Assembly (NCBI GenBank): GCA_036267155.1
Contig: DATAWP010000063.1
Location: 1 to 64,000, forward strand
DNA from: PALSA-1353 sp036267155
GTDB lineage: Bacteria; Planctomycetota; Phycisphaerae; Tepidisphaerales; Tepidisphaeraceae
DNA: 64,000 bases
Direction: 5' to 3'
In this document: positions 7,882 to 15,695 of the stretch, one piece after another
Position numbering within the stretch: the stretch's first letter is position 1
Layout: every line of letters starts with the position of its first letter
Program-made: the position numbers and the translations under genes
Notes under the pieces: model-generated
What the model was told of the DNA's origin: nothing
The model's input: the letters and a program-made list of their open reading frames with translations, nothing else
Databases searched by the model: none

Positions 7882-8775
7882 ATGTCCATTTCTCTGAATA
7901 TTCTGTCGCAGTCGCCCGATCAGGGCCGCAAGCCGCCGTGGCTGAAAATGAAAATGCCGGCTGGCGAGGGGTACAGCCGGCTGCTGAACCTCGTGAATAC
8001 CAACAAGCTGCATACGGTTTGCCAATCGGCCAAGTGCCCGAACATGGGGGAGTGCTGGGCGGTGGGGACAGCCACGCTGATGATCCTGGGGGATGTCTGC
8101 ACGCGAAGCTGCGGATTCTGCCACATCGCCACGGGCCGGCCGCCGACGCTTGACCTGGATGAGCCGCGGCGCGTGGGACATGCGGTGCGGATGATGGGGC
8201 TGAAACATATCGTCATCACCAGCGTGAATCGGGATGAACTGCCCGATGGCGGCGCCGGCGTGTGGGCCGAGACGATTCGGCAAATCCGTCTGCAATCGCC
8301 GGACACGAGCGTCGAGGTTTTGATTCCGGATTTCTGCGGGGATTGGAATGCGCTGCAGAAGGTGCTGGATCAGCAGCCGGAAATTCTCAATCACAACATC
8401 GAGACCGTTCCGCGGCTTTATCCGACGGTCCGGCCGCAGGCCAAATATCATCGTTCGCTGAAACTGCTGCAAAATGCCAAGGAGCAGGGCTTCATCACCA
8501 AGACCGGCATGATGCTGGGTCTGGGAGAACGGGAAGAGGAAATCGATCAGGTGATGGACGATTTGGTGGCGATCGGGTGCAACATCCTGACGCTGGGCCA
8601 ATATCTGCGTCCGACGGCGGAGCATTTGCCGGTGGTGCGATGGGTGCATCCGGATGAGTTTGCGGATTGGAAAACGCGTGGCGAGGCCAAGGGCATTCGG
8701 CACGTGGAATCCGGCCCAATGGTGCGGAGCAGCTATCATGCCGAGCAGCAGGTTCACGCACACATGGCATCGTGA
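7882..8775 (+). CDS. lipA: lipoyl synthase
   Basis: A 297-residue radical-SAM enzyme that inserts two sulfur atoms into protein-bound octanoyl chains to make lipoyl groups for pyruvate and 2-oxoglutarate dehydrogenases. Both iron-sulfur signatures are visible: the auxiliary-cluster motif CQSAKCPNMGEC near residue 47 and the SAM-cluster motif CTRSCGFC near residue 73. The C-terminal RSSYHA box, whose serine ligates the auxiliary cluster, is also present. Further family segments are VITSVNRDELPDGGA, HNIETVPRLYPTVRP and LGQYLRPT. It stands alone, without lipB nearby. The length matches the family. The ATG at 7882 gives MSISLNILSQ, which precedes the usual KPPWLKMKMP start of homology. Confidence 0.96.
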   Translation: MSISLNILSQSPDQGRKPPWLKMKMPAGEGYSRLLNLVNTNKLHTVCQSAKCPNMGECWAVGTATLMILGDVCTRSCGFCHIATGRPPTLDLDEPRRVGHAVRMMGLKHIVITSVNRDELPDGGAGVWAETIRQIRLQSPDTSVEVLIPDFCGDWNALQKVLDQQPEILNHNIETVPRLYPTVRPQAKYHRSLKLLQNAKEQGFITKTGMMLGLGEREEEIDQVMDDLVAIGCNILTLGQYLRPTAEHLPVVRWVHPDEFADWKTRGEAKGIRHVESGPMVRSSYHAEQQVHAHMAS

Positions 8776-8780
8776 ATGCC

Positions 8781-9110
8781 CTACGCCGCTCTCTTCGATG
8801 CGATCATTTTGCCAATTTCGCGCCTTGAGACCTTTAGCGCAAACAAAGCTTTGCAGAGGAGATCAAGGCTTACGTCGGCCGCCCCCCGTTCCATTTTTGC
8901 CACCCGAGACTGGCTTGAACCGATAAGCCGAGCCAGCGCATGTTGCGTAGCGCCCGCTTGTTTTCTGACGGTCCTGAGCATCTCGATCAGACGAATCTTG
9001 AGATCGATCAGCGCCACTTCCTCATCAGAAAGCGTTAGGAACTCCTGGACGGTTCCGACTTTGAAACCCGCTTTTTCGAGTTTTTTCCGCTTCGACTGCT
9101 TCATGTGCAT
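8781..9110 (-). CDS. Xre-type helix-turn-helix antitoxin (HigA-like)
   Basis: About 109 residues from ATG 9110 (or 107 from ATG 9104). The helix-turn-helix is VRKQAGATQHALARLIGSS followed by QSRVAKMERGAADVSLDLL, the classic Xre/HigA layout. The N-terminal KVGTVQEFLTLSDEEVALIDLKIRL segment is typical of antitoxins paired with Gp49/HigB toxins. The start codon lies one base after the toxin stop on the same strand, so toxin precedes antitoxin as in higBA. The antitoxin probably neutralises the toxin and represses the shared promoter upstream of 9450. In-frame codons up to 9158 overlap the toxin and are unlikely to be used. Confidence 0.85.
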   Translation of the reverse strand: MHMKQSKRKKLEKAGFKVGTVQEFLTLSDEEVALIDLKIRLIEMLRTVRKQAGATQHALARLIGSSQSRVAKMERGAADVSLDLLCKALFALKVSRREIGKMIASKRAA

Positions 9111-9111
9111 C

Positions 9112-9450
9112 TCAATGGTTCGTGCTGTCGTATAGCTTGAATCGTCGCTTGCACACATCGATTACATTTTTCGGCGTCTGTTGCATTTTCTTGGCAAATA
9201 CATCGCCAATGATGATCGCGTCGACATCCGTCCGGTAAATAATGCGCCATGTCAGGCCGGTCGCGGAATCTCGAACCCTTAGCTCATGGCATCGTGGCCC
9301 GATCTGGGGCATCTGTCTCGAATCGGGCATCGTCAGCAGCGTTCCGCTTTGGACAAGCCTCAGAAGAAATCCCGCCGTGCCACGGGCCTCGTTCGAGAAT
9401 GGAGGGCTTTTCACCTTTCCATGCAGCCAAACCAGTTCTTTGTCAACCAA
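9112..9450 (-). CDS. RelE/HigB-like toxin (phage Gp49 family)
   Basis: A 112-residue protein with the Gp49/HigB core: VWLHGKVKSPPFSNEARGTAGFLLRLVQSG, then MPQIGPRCHELRVRDSATGLTWRIIYRTD, then VFAKKMQQTPKNVIDVCKRRF. The ELRVRD and WRIIYR strands and the KK...TP..VIDVCKRR C-terminal helix fit ribosome-dependent mRNA interferases of the RelE superfamily. The antitoxin gene follows one base after its stop. It is divergent from mltA, and the shared 150-base region at 9451-9600 should carry both promoters. Confidence 0.83.
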   Translation of the reverse strand: MVDKELVWLHGKVKSPPFSNEARGTAGFLLRLVQSGTLLTMPDSRQMPQIGPRCHELRVRDSATGLTWRIIYRTDVDAIIIGDVFAKKMQQTPKNVIDVCKRRFKLYDSTNH

Positions 9451-9600
9451 GCGAAGGACTTCAAAATATATGTCGAAAATGACATAAACGCAAGGGACTC
9501 AAAAAACTTTTCCCGATTTCTCGCAACCGTTGGAAAAGAGGCTAACATTTTAAACAAGTCTATGGCCAAATCCGCCGTATCGTCGATTCACGGAGGAATC

Positions 9601-10896
9601 ATGTCAGTCGCATTTGCCCGTCGGTTCTTTTCGGCCTTCTGCCTGTTCGGCTTGGTCTGGTTCGCCGGATGCAAGCATGAATCTCCGCCGCCGGTCGCGC
9701 GGGCGATCGACTTTCGACAGCCGCTGCCCGACGGGATGGTTGCCCTGCGGAAGATCGATCCGAGCGAATATCCGAACTTCGCCGAGCAGCCTATTAATCC
9801 CCAGCGGCTCCGAACGGCCATCGACAACAGTCTGGAATATCTGGCCGCGCCAAGCAGCGAGCGGTTCTTTCCATATCTCGATATCACTCACCAGCGCGCG
9901 GCCGCCACGCTGGAAAAGCTGCGCAGCATTTGCGATCAGGCCGTGGCCATGGGCGCCTGGAACCCGGCATGGTTCAACCAGCAAATCGCGGCCGATTTCG
10001 ACGTGTACAAGAGCTACGGGGCGCCGACGCCGGATGGAACAGCTTACACCGATCGCGTGTTGTTCACCGGATATTGCACGCCGATTTATGATGCCAGCCT
10101 GCATCGGACTGGAGAATATCGGTGGCCGTTATATAAGCTGCCGGCCGACCTGGATCGCGATCCGATGACCGGGCAGGTGCATGGTCGAAAAACCGCCGAG
10201 GGTCAAATCGTGCCGTATTACACGCGAGCGGAAATAGAGACCGGCGGCAAGCTGGCGGGCGACGAATTGGTCTGGCTCAGGAGCCGATGGGAAGCGTATG
10301 TCGTCACGATCCAAGGCTCGGCCCGTCTGCGTCTGGCGGATACCGGACAGATTTACGAGATCGGATTCGCGGGAACCAACGGATATCCCTACACGAGCCC
10401 GGGCCGGCAAATGGTGGCGGACGGCGTCATCACCGAGGACCAGTTGAGCCTTCGCGGCCTGGCGGCGTTTTTCGCCAGTCACCCCGAGATGATGGACAAA
10501 TATCTTCCCCTCGATCGGCGATATGTTTTCTTCACGGAGCGCACCGGCGGACCGTTCGGCAGCCTGAACGTTCCGGTGACGCCGCTGGGAACGATCGCCA
10601 CCGACAAGGAGACCCACGACATTTATCCCCGTGCCATGCCAGCTTTTGTCCGGGCACGAATACCCGATACAACCGGCACAGTTCTCGAGCCTTTCAGCGG
10701 ATTTTTGCTCGATCAGGACACGGGCGGCGCTATCCGCGCCAGCGGCCGATGCGATATTTATATGGGGATCGGCCCGCAGGCCGAGGCGATGGCCGGACAT
10801 GAATTGCAACAGGGCGAACTTTATTATCTCGCTATAAAACCGGCACTTATGCCCGTTCCGGCGGAGTTTTCGCCGAATGCAGTGCCCAGTGAATAA
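9601..10896 (+). CDS. mltA: membrane-bound lytic murein transglycosylase A, lipoprotein
   Basis: A 431-residue MltA-family enzyme that cleaves peptidoglycan glycan strands to 1,6-anhydro-MurNAc products in the periplasm. The N-terminus is a lipoprotein signal, with a hydrophobic stretch ending LVWFAGC. The MltA barrel includes ELVWLRSRWEAYVVTIQGSARLR and GFAGTNGYPYTSPG. The 3D (DPBB) domain near the C-terminus contains LDQDTGGAIRASGRCDIYMG, with the aspartates expected for catalysis, as in the E. coli DTGGAIKGPGRAD region. The ATG at 9601 has a GGAGG site nine bases upstream. The open frame extends 315 bases upstream, but that part is non-homologous. Confidence 0.92.
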   Translation: MSVAFARRFFSAFCLFGLVWFAGCKHESPPPVARAIDFRQPLPDGMVALRKIDPSEYPNFAEQPINPQRLRTAIDNSLEYLAAPSSERFFPYLDITHQRAAATLEKLRSICDQAVAMGAWNPAWFNQQIAADFDVYKSYGAPTPDGTAYTDRVLFTGYCTPIYDASLHRTGEYRWPLYKLPADLDRDPMTGQVHGRKTAEGQIVPYYTRAEIETGGKLAGDELVWLRSRWEAYVVTIQGSARLRLADTGQIYEIGFAGTNGYPYTSPGRQMVADGVITEDQLSLRGLAAFFASHPEMMDKYLPLDRRYVFFTERTGGPFGSLNVPVTPLGTIATDKETHDIYPRAMPAFVRARIPDTTGTVLEPFSGFLLDQDTGGAIRASGRCDIYMGIGPQAEAMAGHELQQGELYYLAIKPALMPVPAEFSPNAVPSE

Positions 10897-10969
10897 AATT
10901 CTCTGCAACTTTGCTAGAATTCTTTTATTAAACGTCTGGTATCCTAAGGATAGGATAAGGGGCCTTTTT

Positions 10970-11707
10970 ATGAAACTGAACGGAATCATCGTTGTGGCGT
11001 TGGTGAGCTTTGGCATGTGTGTCCCAGTCTTTGGCGGCGCTTCGCCGACTTCTCAGCCGTCCGGCGCTACGCTCAGCAACGAGCTTCAACTCAACGCCAA
11101 CGAGGACATGGGCCGGGGCGATTACAAATCCGCCCTGCCGCTGCTACAGAAGGTGTCGGAGATGTTGAGCGATCAGCCGGACCAGCTTGGGCCGATTTTA
11201 GAGCAGATCCGAGTTTGCCGGCATGAGATCCTAAACCCCTCGGCCGCGCCCGCGGCTTCCGCGGCGACGCAGTCCGTCCCCATGGCCGTGGACGGCGGCC
11301 CGCGCCATATTCATCCCGCACCGACGCCGGGAGACGTGGTGGAGTTGCCCATCAAGGAACTCGGCAATTTTGATTACGACGCCACGGTTGGCGGCGGAAT
11401 TCCCGACGACGTGAAACGGATGGATGGATGCCATTTCAAAACCACCGGCTACATGATTCCCCTCGACCAGGCCGAGAGTATTTCCGAATTTGCGCTGGTT
11501 CCGAGCCTGTTCGCCTGCTGTTTTGGCCAGCCGCCGCAGATACAGCATACCATTGTCGTGCATTGTCCCAAGTCAAAGGCCGTGAGCTATTTCCCCGATG
11601 AACTGGTCGTCGAGGGAACGCTTCACGTGAAGGAGATCAAGGACGGCGGATTCATCGTGAGCATTTTCCAGATGGACGCCACGAGCGTCCGCGCCGCCCC
11701 GCAGTAA
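10970..11707 (+). CDS. secreted DUF3299 protein
   Basis: A 245-residue exported protein: the signal peptide MKLNGIIVVALVSFGMCVPVFGG precedes a Thr/Ser/Gln/Pro segment (TSQPSG). A helical stretch at about 40-80 (LQLNANEDMGRGDYKSALP) may be TPR-like. The C-terminal half is DUF3299, including MDGCHFKTTGYMIPLDQAE, FALVPSLFACCFGQPPQIQ, and VVEGTLHVKEIKDGGFIVSIFQ. The function of DUF3299 is unknown. The cysteine pair FACCFGQPP, in place of the usual FGACIHVPPP, could bind a metal. A second DUF3299-like protein follows 35 bases after its stop, so the two are probably co-transcribed. Confidence 0.75.
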   Translation: MKLNGIIVVALVSFGMCVPVFGGASPTSQPSGATLSNELQLNANEDMGRGDYKSALPLLQKVSEMLSDQPDQLGPILEQIRVCRHEILNPSAAPAASAATQSVPMAVDGGPRHIHPAPTPGDVVELPIKELGNFDYDATVGGGIPDDVKRMDGCHFKTTGYMIPLDQAESISEFALVPSLFACCFGQPPQIQHTIVVHCPKSKAVSYFPDELVVEGTLHVKEIKDGGFIVSIFQMDATSVRAAPQ

Positions 11708-11710
11708 CTT

Positions 11711-11735
11711 TTAGCCGGCTCGCCCGCGAGCTGTG
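11711..11735. repeat. degenerate TTAGCCGGC hairpin
   Basis: TTAGCCGGCTCGCCCGCGAGC folds at its inner part (GCTCG/CGAGC). Its left arm matches the hairpin after the first beta-helix gene at 35744, but the right arm has lost the GGCTAAA end. It is probably a decayed member of the same palindrome family. Confidence 0.4.
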
Positions 11736-11742
11736 AATTGCA

Positions 11743-12336
11743 ATGAGTACCGTAACTCCCCCAACTCACCCGCCGATCGGAATTTCGTATCAGCCGCGCC
11801 CCCTGCCCTCCGCCAAGTTGCGTTGGTCCGAGCGTGTGAACTGGCGAATCCTCGTATTCGTCGCGGTCGTTGCCATGCCGATCGCGCTGCTATTTTTCTG
11901 GTGGCTCGACGAAGCCATCAGCGGCGGCATTCACGATTACGGCGCGTACAAGGAAGTCGATCTGAAAGCCATGAGCACCTTCGACATGGACCAGATGAAC
12001 GCGACGATGCAGGATATCCCTGAGAAATGGCGCAACCTGGAAGGGAAGAAGGTTCTGGCGGTCGGCGAAATGTGGGCCCCCAACTACGCCGGCGACAGCG
12101 AAAGGCTCAGCTATTTCCAATTGGTTTATTCAAAAACCAAGTGCTGTTTCTCCGGCCCGCCGCTGGCGCAGCACTTCGTTGACGGCTACGTGGTCAAGGG
12201 AGCGCACGTTTACTATTACGACGTGCCCGTGAAAGTCATGGGCACGATCCACGTTTACGTTCGCAAAGATCCGACCAGCGGAGTGATCAAGAGCATCTAC
12301 CACGTCGATGTTGAAAAAGTCACGCCGATTGAGTGA
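11743..12336 (+). CDS. membrane-anchored DUF3299-like protein
   Basis: A 197-residue protein with one membrane helix at about 30-53 (ILVFVAVVAMPIALLFFWWL) and an external C-terminal domain. The domain has the DUF3299 pattern: LEGKKVLAVGEMWAPNYAG, then FQLVYSKTKCCFSGPPLAQHFV, then VMGTIHVYVRKDPTSGVIKSIYHVDVEKV. The CCFSGPP motif parallels CCFGQPP in the preceding protein, which supports common descent. The N-terminal 28 residues are proline-rich and cytoplasmic. The pair may act together in the envelope. The reaction is unknown, and a role in metal handling is only a guess from the paired cysteines. Confidence 0.65.
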   Translation: MSTVTPPTHPPIGISYQPRPLPSAKLRWSERVNWRILVFVAVVAMPIALLFFWWLDEAISGGIHDYGAYKEVDLKAMSTFDMDQMNATMQDIPEKWRNLEGKKVLAVGEMWAPNYAGDSERLSYFQLVYSKTKCCFSGPPLAQHFVDGYVVKGAHVYYYDVPVKVMGTIHVYVRKDPTSGVIKSIYHVDVEKVTPIE

Positions 12337-12389
12337 GCCGCGGCGTTAGCCCCTGGATTGATCGAAGCAGCCAAAATATCATCGAAAGC

Positions 12390-12644
12390 ATGGCTAAAGT
12401 GCTGCTAACGGCGGACGCGCAGCAAGAACTGAACGGGCTTGGCCGAAAAATGCATTACCGCGTCATGGAAGTGCTCGCGCGGCTTGAGAAATGGCCTGCG
12501 GTGAGCGGCGCCAAACCTCTTCAACACGGTCTGGCCGGAAAGTTTAGAATTCGCACGGGCGACTATCGCGTGCAATTCCGGCTTGAGGAAGAATGGGTTG
12601 TGGTGGAGAAAATCGGTCATCGCGCCGGCCTCTACGGAGATTGA
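12390..12644 (+). CDS. RelE/ParE-type toxin
   Basis: An 84-residue RelE-superfamily toxin beginning MAKVLLTADAQQELNGLGRK. The segments MEVLARLEKWPAVSGAKPLQ, LAGKFRIRTGDYRVQFRLEE and WVVVEKIGHRAGLYGD match the standard fold, with the KFRIRTGDYRV strand and the terminal IGHR..LY typical of RelE-like ribosome-dependent nucleases. The ATG at 12390 is preferred over an upstream in-frame start at 12333 because homology begins there. The Xre antitoxin follows after three bases. The first protein-coding base lies 54 bases after the DUF3299 stop. Confidence 0.88.
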   Translation: MAKVLLTADAQQELNGLGRKMHYRVMEVLARLEKWPAVSGAKPLQHGLAGKFRIRTGDYRVQFRLEEEWVVVEKIGHRAGLYGD

Positions 12645-12647
12645 GTA

Positions 12648-13019
12648 ATGTCCACAGCTACAGTGACAATCGATGGCAAACGTTTCTTTGTCGTTCCAGA
12701 GATGGAATACCGTCGCATTCGTGAACTTGCCCGGGAGTTGCCGAGCGTTCGATTGCCGAAATTGCCCAAACCTGATGCCGCGGGCAATGTGCCGGCGCTT
12801 GAATTTGCTAGAACCTCATTTGCGCGGAAACTGATTCGTGATCGCCGCCGTGTCGGGTTAACCAGGGCGGAATTAGGACAGCGTGCTCGCGTGGCGATTC
12901 ATCTGCTTTCCCGCATTGAAAGCGGCAAATTGACGCCTGATACGGCGACGTTCAATCGAATCCATCGCGTTCTGGAGCGCGTCGAACGTAAGCAAACCAA
13001 ATCGAACGGAAGTCGATAG
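12648..13019 (+). CDS. Xre-family antitoxin
   Basis: A 123-residue protein. The N-terminal 40 residues (TVTIDGKRFFVVPEMEYRRI) resemble the Phd-like or prlF-like arm found in antitoxins of RelE partners. The C-terminal helix-turn-helix is LIRDRRRVGLTRAELGQRARVAIHLLSRIE, followed by SGKLTPDTATFNRIHRVLE, the Xre signature. It is expected to bind the toxin at 12390-12644, encoded three bases upstream, and to autoregulate. Here toxin precedes antitoxin. The basic tail (ERKQTKSNGSR) is unremarkable. Confidence 0.88.
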   Translation: MSTATVTIDGKRFFVVPEMEYRRIRELARELPSVRLPKLPKPDAAGNVPALEFARTSFARKLIRDRRRVGLTRAELGQRARVAIHLLSRIESGKLTPDTATFNRIHRVLERVERKQTKSNGSR

Positions 13020-13035
13020 CCGGGTTCGCGAGCGG

Positions 13036-14277
13036 TCATTTCATCATCGCAACCGGCTGCGTCGCCGCGGGCGGCGAAACGCTCGGCTGCGTGGCCGGCG
13101 GATGGTTCACTTGTCGCGGCGCATTGGCTTCGGCCTCGGTTTTGAATCTCGCCAGCGGGCCTCGGTCGCCGTCGAATAACAGCAATACCCCGAGCCAGAC
13201 CTGCGCCGCCATCACCAGAACCAGCAGCAACGCCAGCGCGCTCAAAAACACGCGACTTCGGGGCGCAAACCGCGTCAACAGCGCCAGAATCAGCACCAGC
13301 ACCAGAATCGAAGCGCCGCATACAATATGCAATCCCTCGCGTGCGCTGCCGGCGTCTTTGATATGCTGCAATGCCCGGCGGAAATGCTCCACATCAATGA
13401 TCTTCGGCCAGGGGCGCAGGAAATTTCCGAACCACAACCCGCTGGCGATGGCGCACAGGGCCAGCAGAGCCGTCAAAAGCCAGAATCTTCCCGGCGGAAC
13501 CCGCGGCACCACCGGAATTTCATCACCCGGATCGTTCAGCGCTTGCAACAGTGATATCGGCTTGTTGGCGCGCCCCTCCGCGGCCGCTGGAATGTACGTG
13601 GGGGGAATTCGCTGAACCAGAACGCTATCGTTCATCACCGCCCGCCGGATCGACAGTCCCAGCGCCGCCGCCGCCAGCGCAAAGACCAATCCCGCCATCA
13701 GCAGATGCACCTCTCCCTCGGGCGCATAATATTCAATATTGTCGCGCCATCCCGACGGCGGAGACGGGTTGTCCGGCATCACGCTTTGTCTTCCCTGCAC
13801 GGCGAATCCGAGCCGAAACACCATTTCGCCGCCATGCCACGCGCCATCCATCATCAGTGCCAGGGCGACGATGAGCATGAACAGCACCGGCACGCGCAGA
13901 ATTTTCCGCCAGAAGTCGGTGGCTCCAAGCCAGATGACCACCGCGACCAGCGCCACTCCCGTCGCCGCGGAATTGAGGATGATGTGATACTTGACGAATC
14001 GCCAATCGGTCTCGGAGAAATTGCTGCCGGCCTTGAGTTCCGTCCACGAATCAGCAACGCTGCCATGCCCGGCGACATCGCTCAGGGCGTATAGCCCGCT
14101 GGTCACCGCCGGCACGGCCGACAGCGTCCCCAGCAGGATCATCCATCGCCCGGCCGTCCGAAACGAGCTGCGCCGCCATAGAAAGCTGAACAGCTCGATC
14201 ACCACGCCGATGCTCAGCAAGCCTATGGGAAAATGAATCAGAGACGTATGAAAGTTCGGCAGGATGAATTTGTCCAC
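13036..14277 (-). CDS. DUF2231 multi-spanning membrane protein
   Basis: A 413-residue membrane protein with a DUF2231 domain: NFHTSLIHFPIGLLSIGVVIELFSF at residues 8-32, then helices near residues 44, 90-130, 190-205 and 245-365. The H..LIHFPI histidine near the first helix is a family feature and could bind haem, although this has not been shown. A second membrane section (about 265-365) appears appended beyond the usual domain. The C-terminus is a low-complexity Pro/Thr/Gln tail ending ATQPSVSPPAATQPVAMMK, a style shared with other exported proteins in this window. No operon partner is on this strand; the next gene ends about 100 bases upstream. Confidence 0.75.
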   Translation of the reverse strand: MDKFILPNFHTSLIHFPIGLLSIGVVIELFSFLWRRSSFRTAGRWMILLGTLSAVPAVTSGLYALSDVAGHGSVADSWTELKAGSNFSETDWRFVKYHIILNSAATGVALVAVVIWLGATDFWRKILRVPVLFMLIVALALMMDGAWHGGEMVFRLGFAVQGRQSVMPDNPSPPSGWRDNIEYYAPEGEVHLLMAGLVFALAAAALGLSIRRAVMNDSVLVQRIPPTYIPAAAEGRANKPISLLQALNDPGDEIPVVPRVPPGRFWLLTALLALCAIASGLWFGNFLRPWPKIIDVEHFRRALQHIKDAGSAREGLHIVCGASILVLVLILALLTRFAPRSRVFLSALALLLVLVMAAQVWLGVLLLFDGDRGPLARFKTEAEANAPRQVNHPPATQPSVSPPAATQPVAMMK

Positions 14278-14379
14278 GGGCGCTCCAGTCTATTGCAGCG
14301 GAAATCGGCTGTTCAGACTTTGCTCTGTACATTTTTCCCCATCCGCAAAGTCCGGTAAAAATTCACTTTGGCGACAGTC

Positions 14380-15540
14380 TTAGCGTCCCGGCCGCTGCGC
14401 CAAGTCCATCTTCGCCTCTTCGAGCACCATCACGGTATATGCCGTCACCAGGACGGGATTGTCCTCCATCCACCTCCGCTGGCCCACAAAGCTGCCATCT
14501 GGCCGCTGCAACGTCGCCAGCTTTTGAATCAGGGCGACGCGCCAGTCGTGCCGGTTGCCCTGCGGATCAACGATCACGGGCTGGCCGTAAGCGGTCAGCG
14601 CCCGGGCCATTGTGTAGAAGTAGTAGTAGAGTCCGCCCTGGGCGTTTTCCGGACCCAGCGCCGCCATGCCCGGATTCTCATCCACCGTGAAATTCTTGCT
14701 GATCCAATCCCAGGCCGCCTTCACGCGCGAATCATCGTGTGACAGCCCGGCATAGATCATGCTCTTGAGCCCCGCGTAGGTCATCGATCCATAACTGCGC
14801 AGCATCCGCCGGCCCCCCAGCAGAAATTCCCCCGCCGCCGAATTGCCGCCATTGGCCGGCGTGTAGATGAATCCTCCATCATCCCCGGCCCAGGGCTGGT
14901 CGTTGGTCTCGGAGAAATTCTGGCAGCGCGTCGCGAATTTCACGGCGGCCTGAAACGCCGGATCGCTCGGCTTCACCCCGGCATCATGCAGGGCATCGAG
15001 CGCCATCTGCGTATTGCTCAAATCCGGCCTGGCGCCGCGGCCGTATCCGAATCCGCCGTACCTCACATCCTGATCGCTCTTGACCCGCAGATCCTCCGGC
15101 ACGCCGGAAATTTTGTCCGACCATTGCTGAGATCGCAGGAAACCCAGCGCCTTGAGCATCGCCCCGCGATAGCCGGGGTCTTTTGATTCCGCCAGGGCGC
15201 TGATCGCGATCGCCGTGTTGTAGCAGGCGAGGATCTGATTGTAGATTCCGCCGTTTGAAACCTGATAGGAAAGGAGCTTTTCGAATCCCTTGGCCAAAAA
15301 TGGCTGGTTCACGTTGTACTGGTCATCAGAGATGAACGCACGCAGCACCAATGCCGTGATGCCCGGCGGATCGGCCTGTTCCTGCCAACCATTGTCCGGT
15401 TTCTGCTTGCTCTTGAGATACCCCAGCGCCTTGTCGATCGTCGCCTGGGCGAGCTGATCCGAATCGGCATCGCTCGCCGCGGCCATGCTCACCGCGCTCA
15501 GCAACATTCCCATTGCCAGTAAAATCCCTAACCATTTCAT
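14380..15540 (-). CDS. secreted prenyltransferase/squalene-oxidase repeat protein
   Basis: A 386-residue exported protein with signal peptide MKWLGILLAMGMLLSAVSMAAAS. The mature part is an alpha/alpha-barrel of the terpenoid cyclase/protein prenyltransferase type, with repeats such as ATIDKALGYLKSKQKPDNGW, ALGFLRSQQ near 140, YGGFGYG, ARPDLSNTQMALDAL, and LATLQRPDGSFVG. No DXDD cyclase motif was seen, so it is probably not a hopene cyclase. Such repeat proteins are frequent in planctomycetes and their substrate is unknown. The start at 15540 follows a GAGAGG site; an alternative ATG lies six codons upstream. It is transcribed divergently from the histidine kinase. Confidence 0.78.
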   Translation of the reverse strand: MKWLGILLAMGMLLSAVSMAAASDADSDQLAQATIDKALGYLKSKQKPDNGWQEQADPPGITALVLRAFISDDQYNVNQPFLAKGFEKLLSYQVSNGGIYNQILACYNTAIAISALAESKDPGYRGAMLKALGFLRSQQWSDKISGVPEDLRVKSDQDVRYGGFGYGRGARPDLSNTQMALDALHDAGVKPSDPAFQAAVKFATRCQNFSETNDQPWAGDDGGFIYTPANGGNSAAGEFLLGGRRMLRSYGSMTYAGLKSMIYAGLSHDDSRVKAAWDWISKNFTVDENPGMAALGPENAQGGLYYYFYTMARALTAYGQPVIVDPQGNRHDWRVALIQKLATLQRPDGSFVGQRRWMEDNPVLVTAYTVMVLEEAKMDLAQRPGR

Positions 15541-15695
15541 ACAAAACCTCTCGGTCATAGAAGCCTAAGCTTATCGCGCCGATGGCTCAGCGGCGATGTC
15601 CGCCGGGTAAAAATTGCACGACAAACCCGATCCCTCGCGCTTCCCTCGCGTTCCACTGCGTTTTCCCGCCAATTTGTGCGATGATATTGCCTCGT

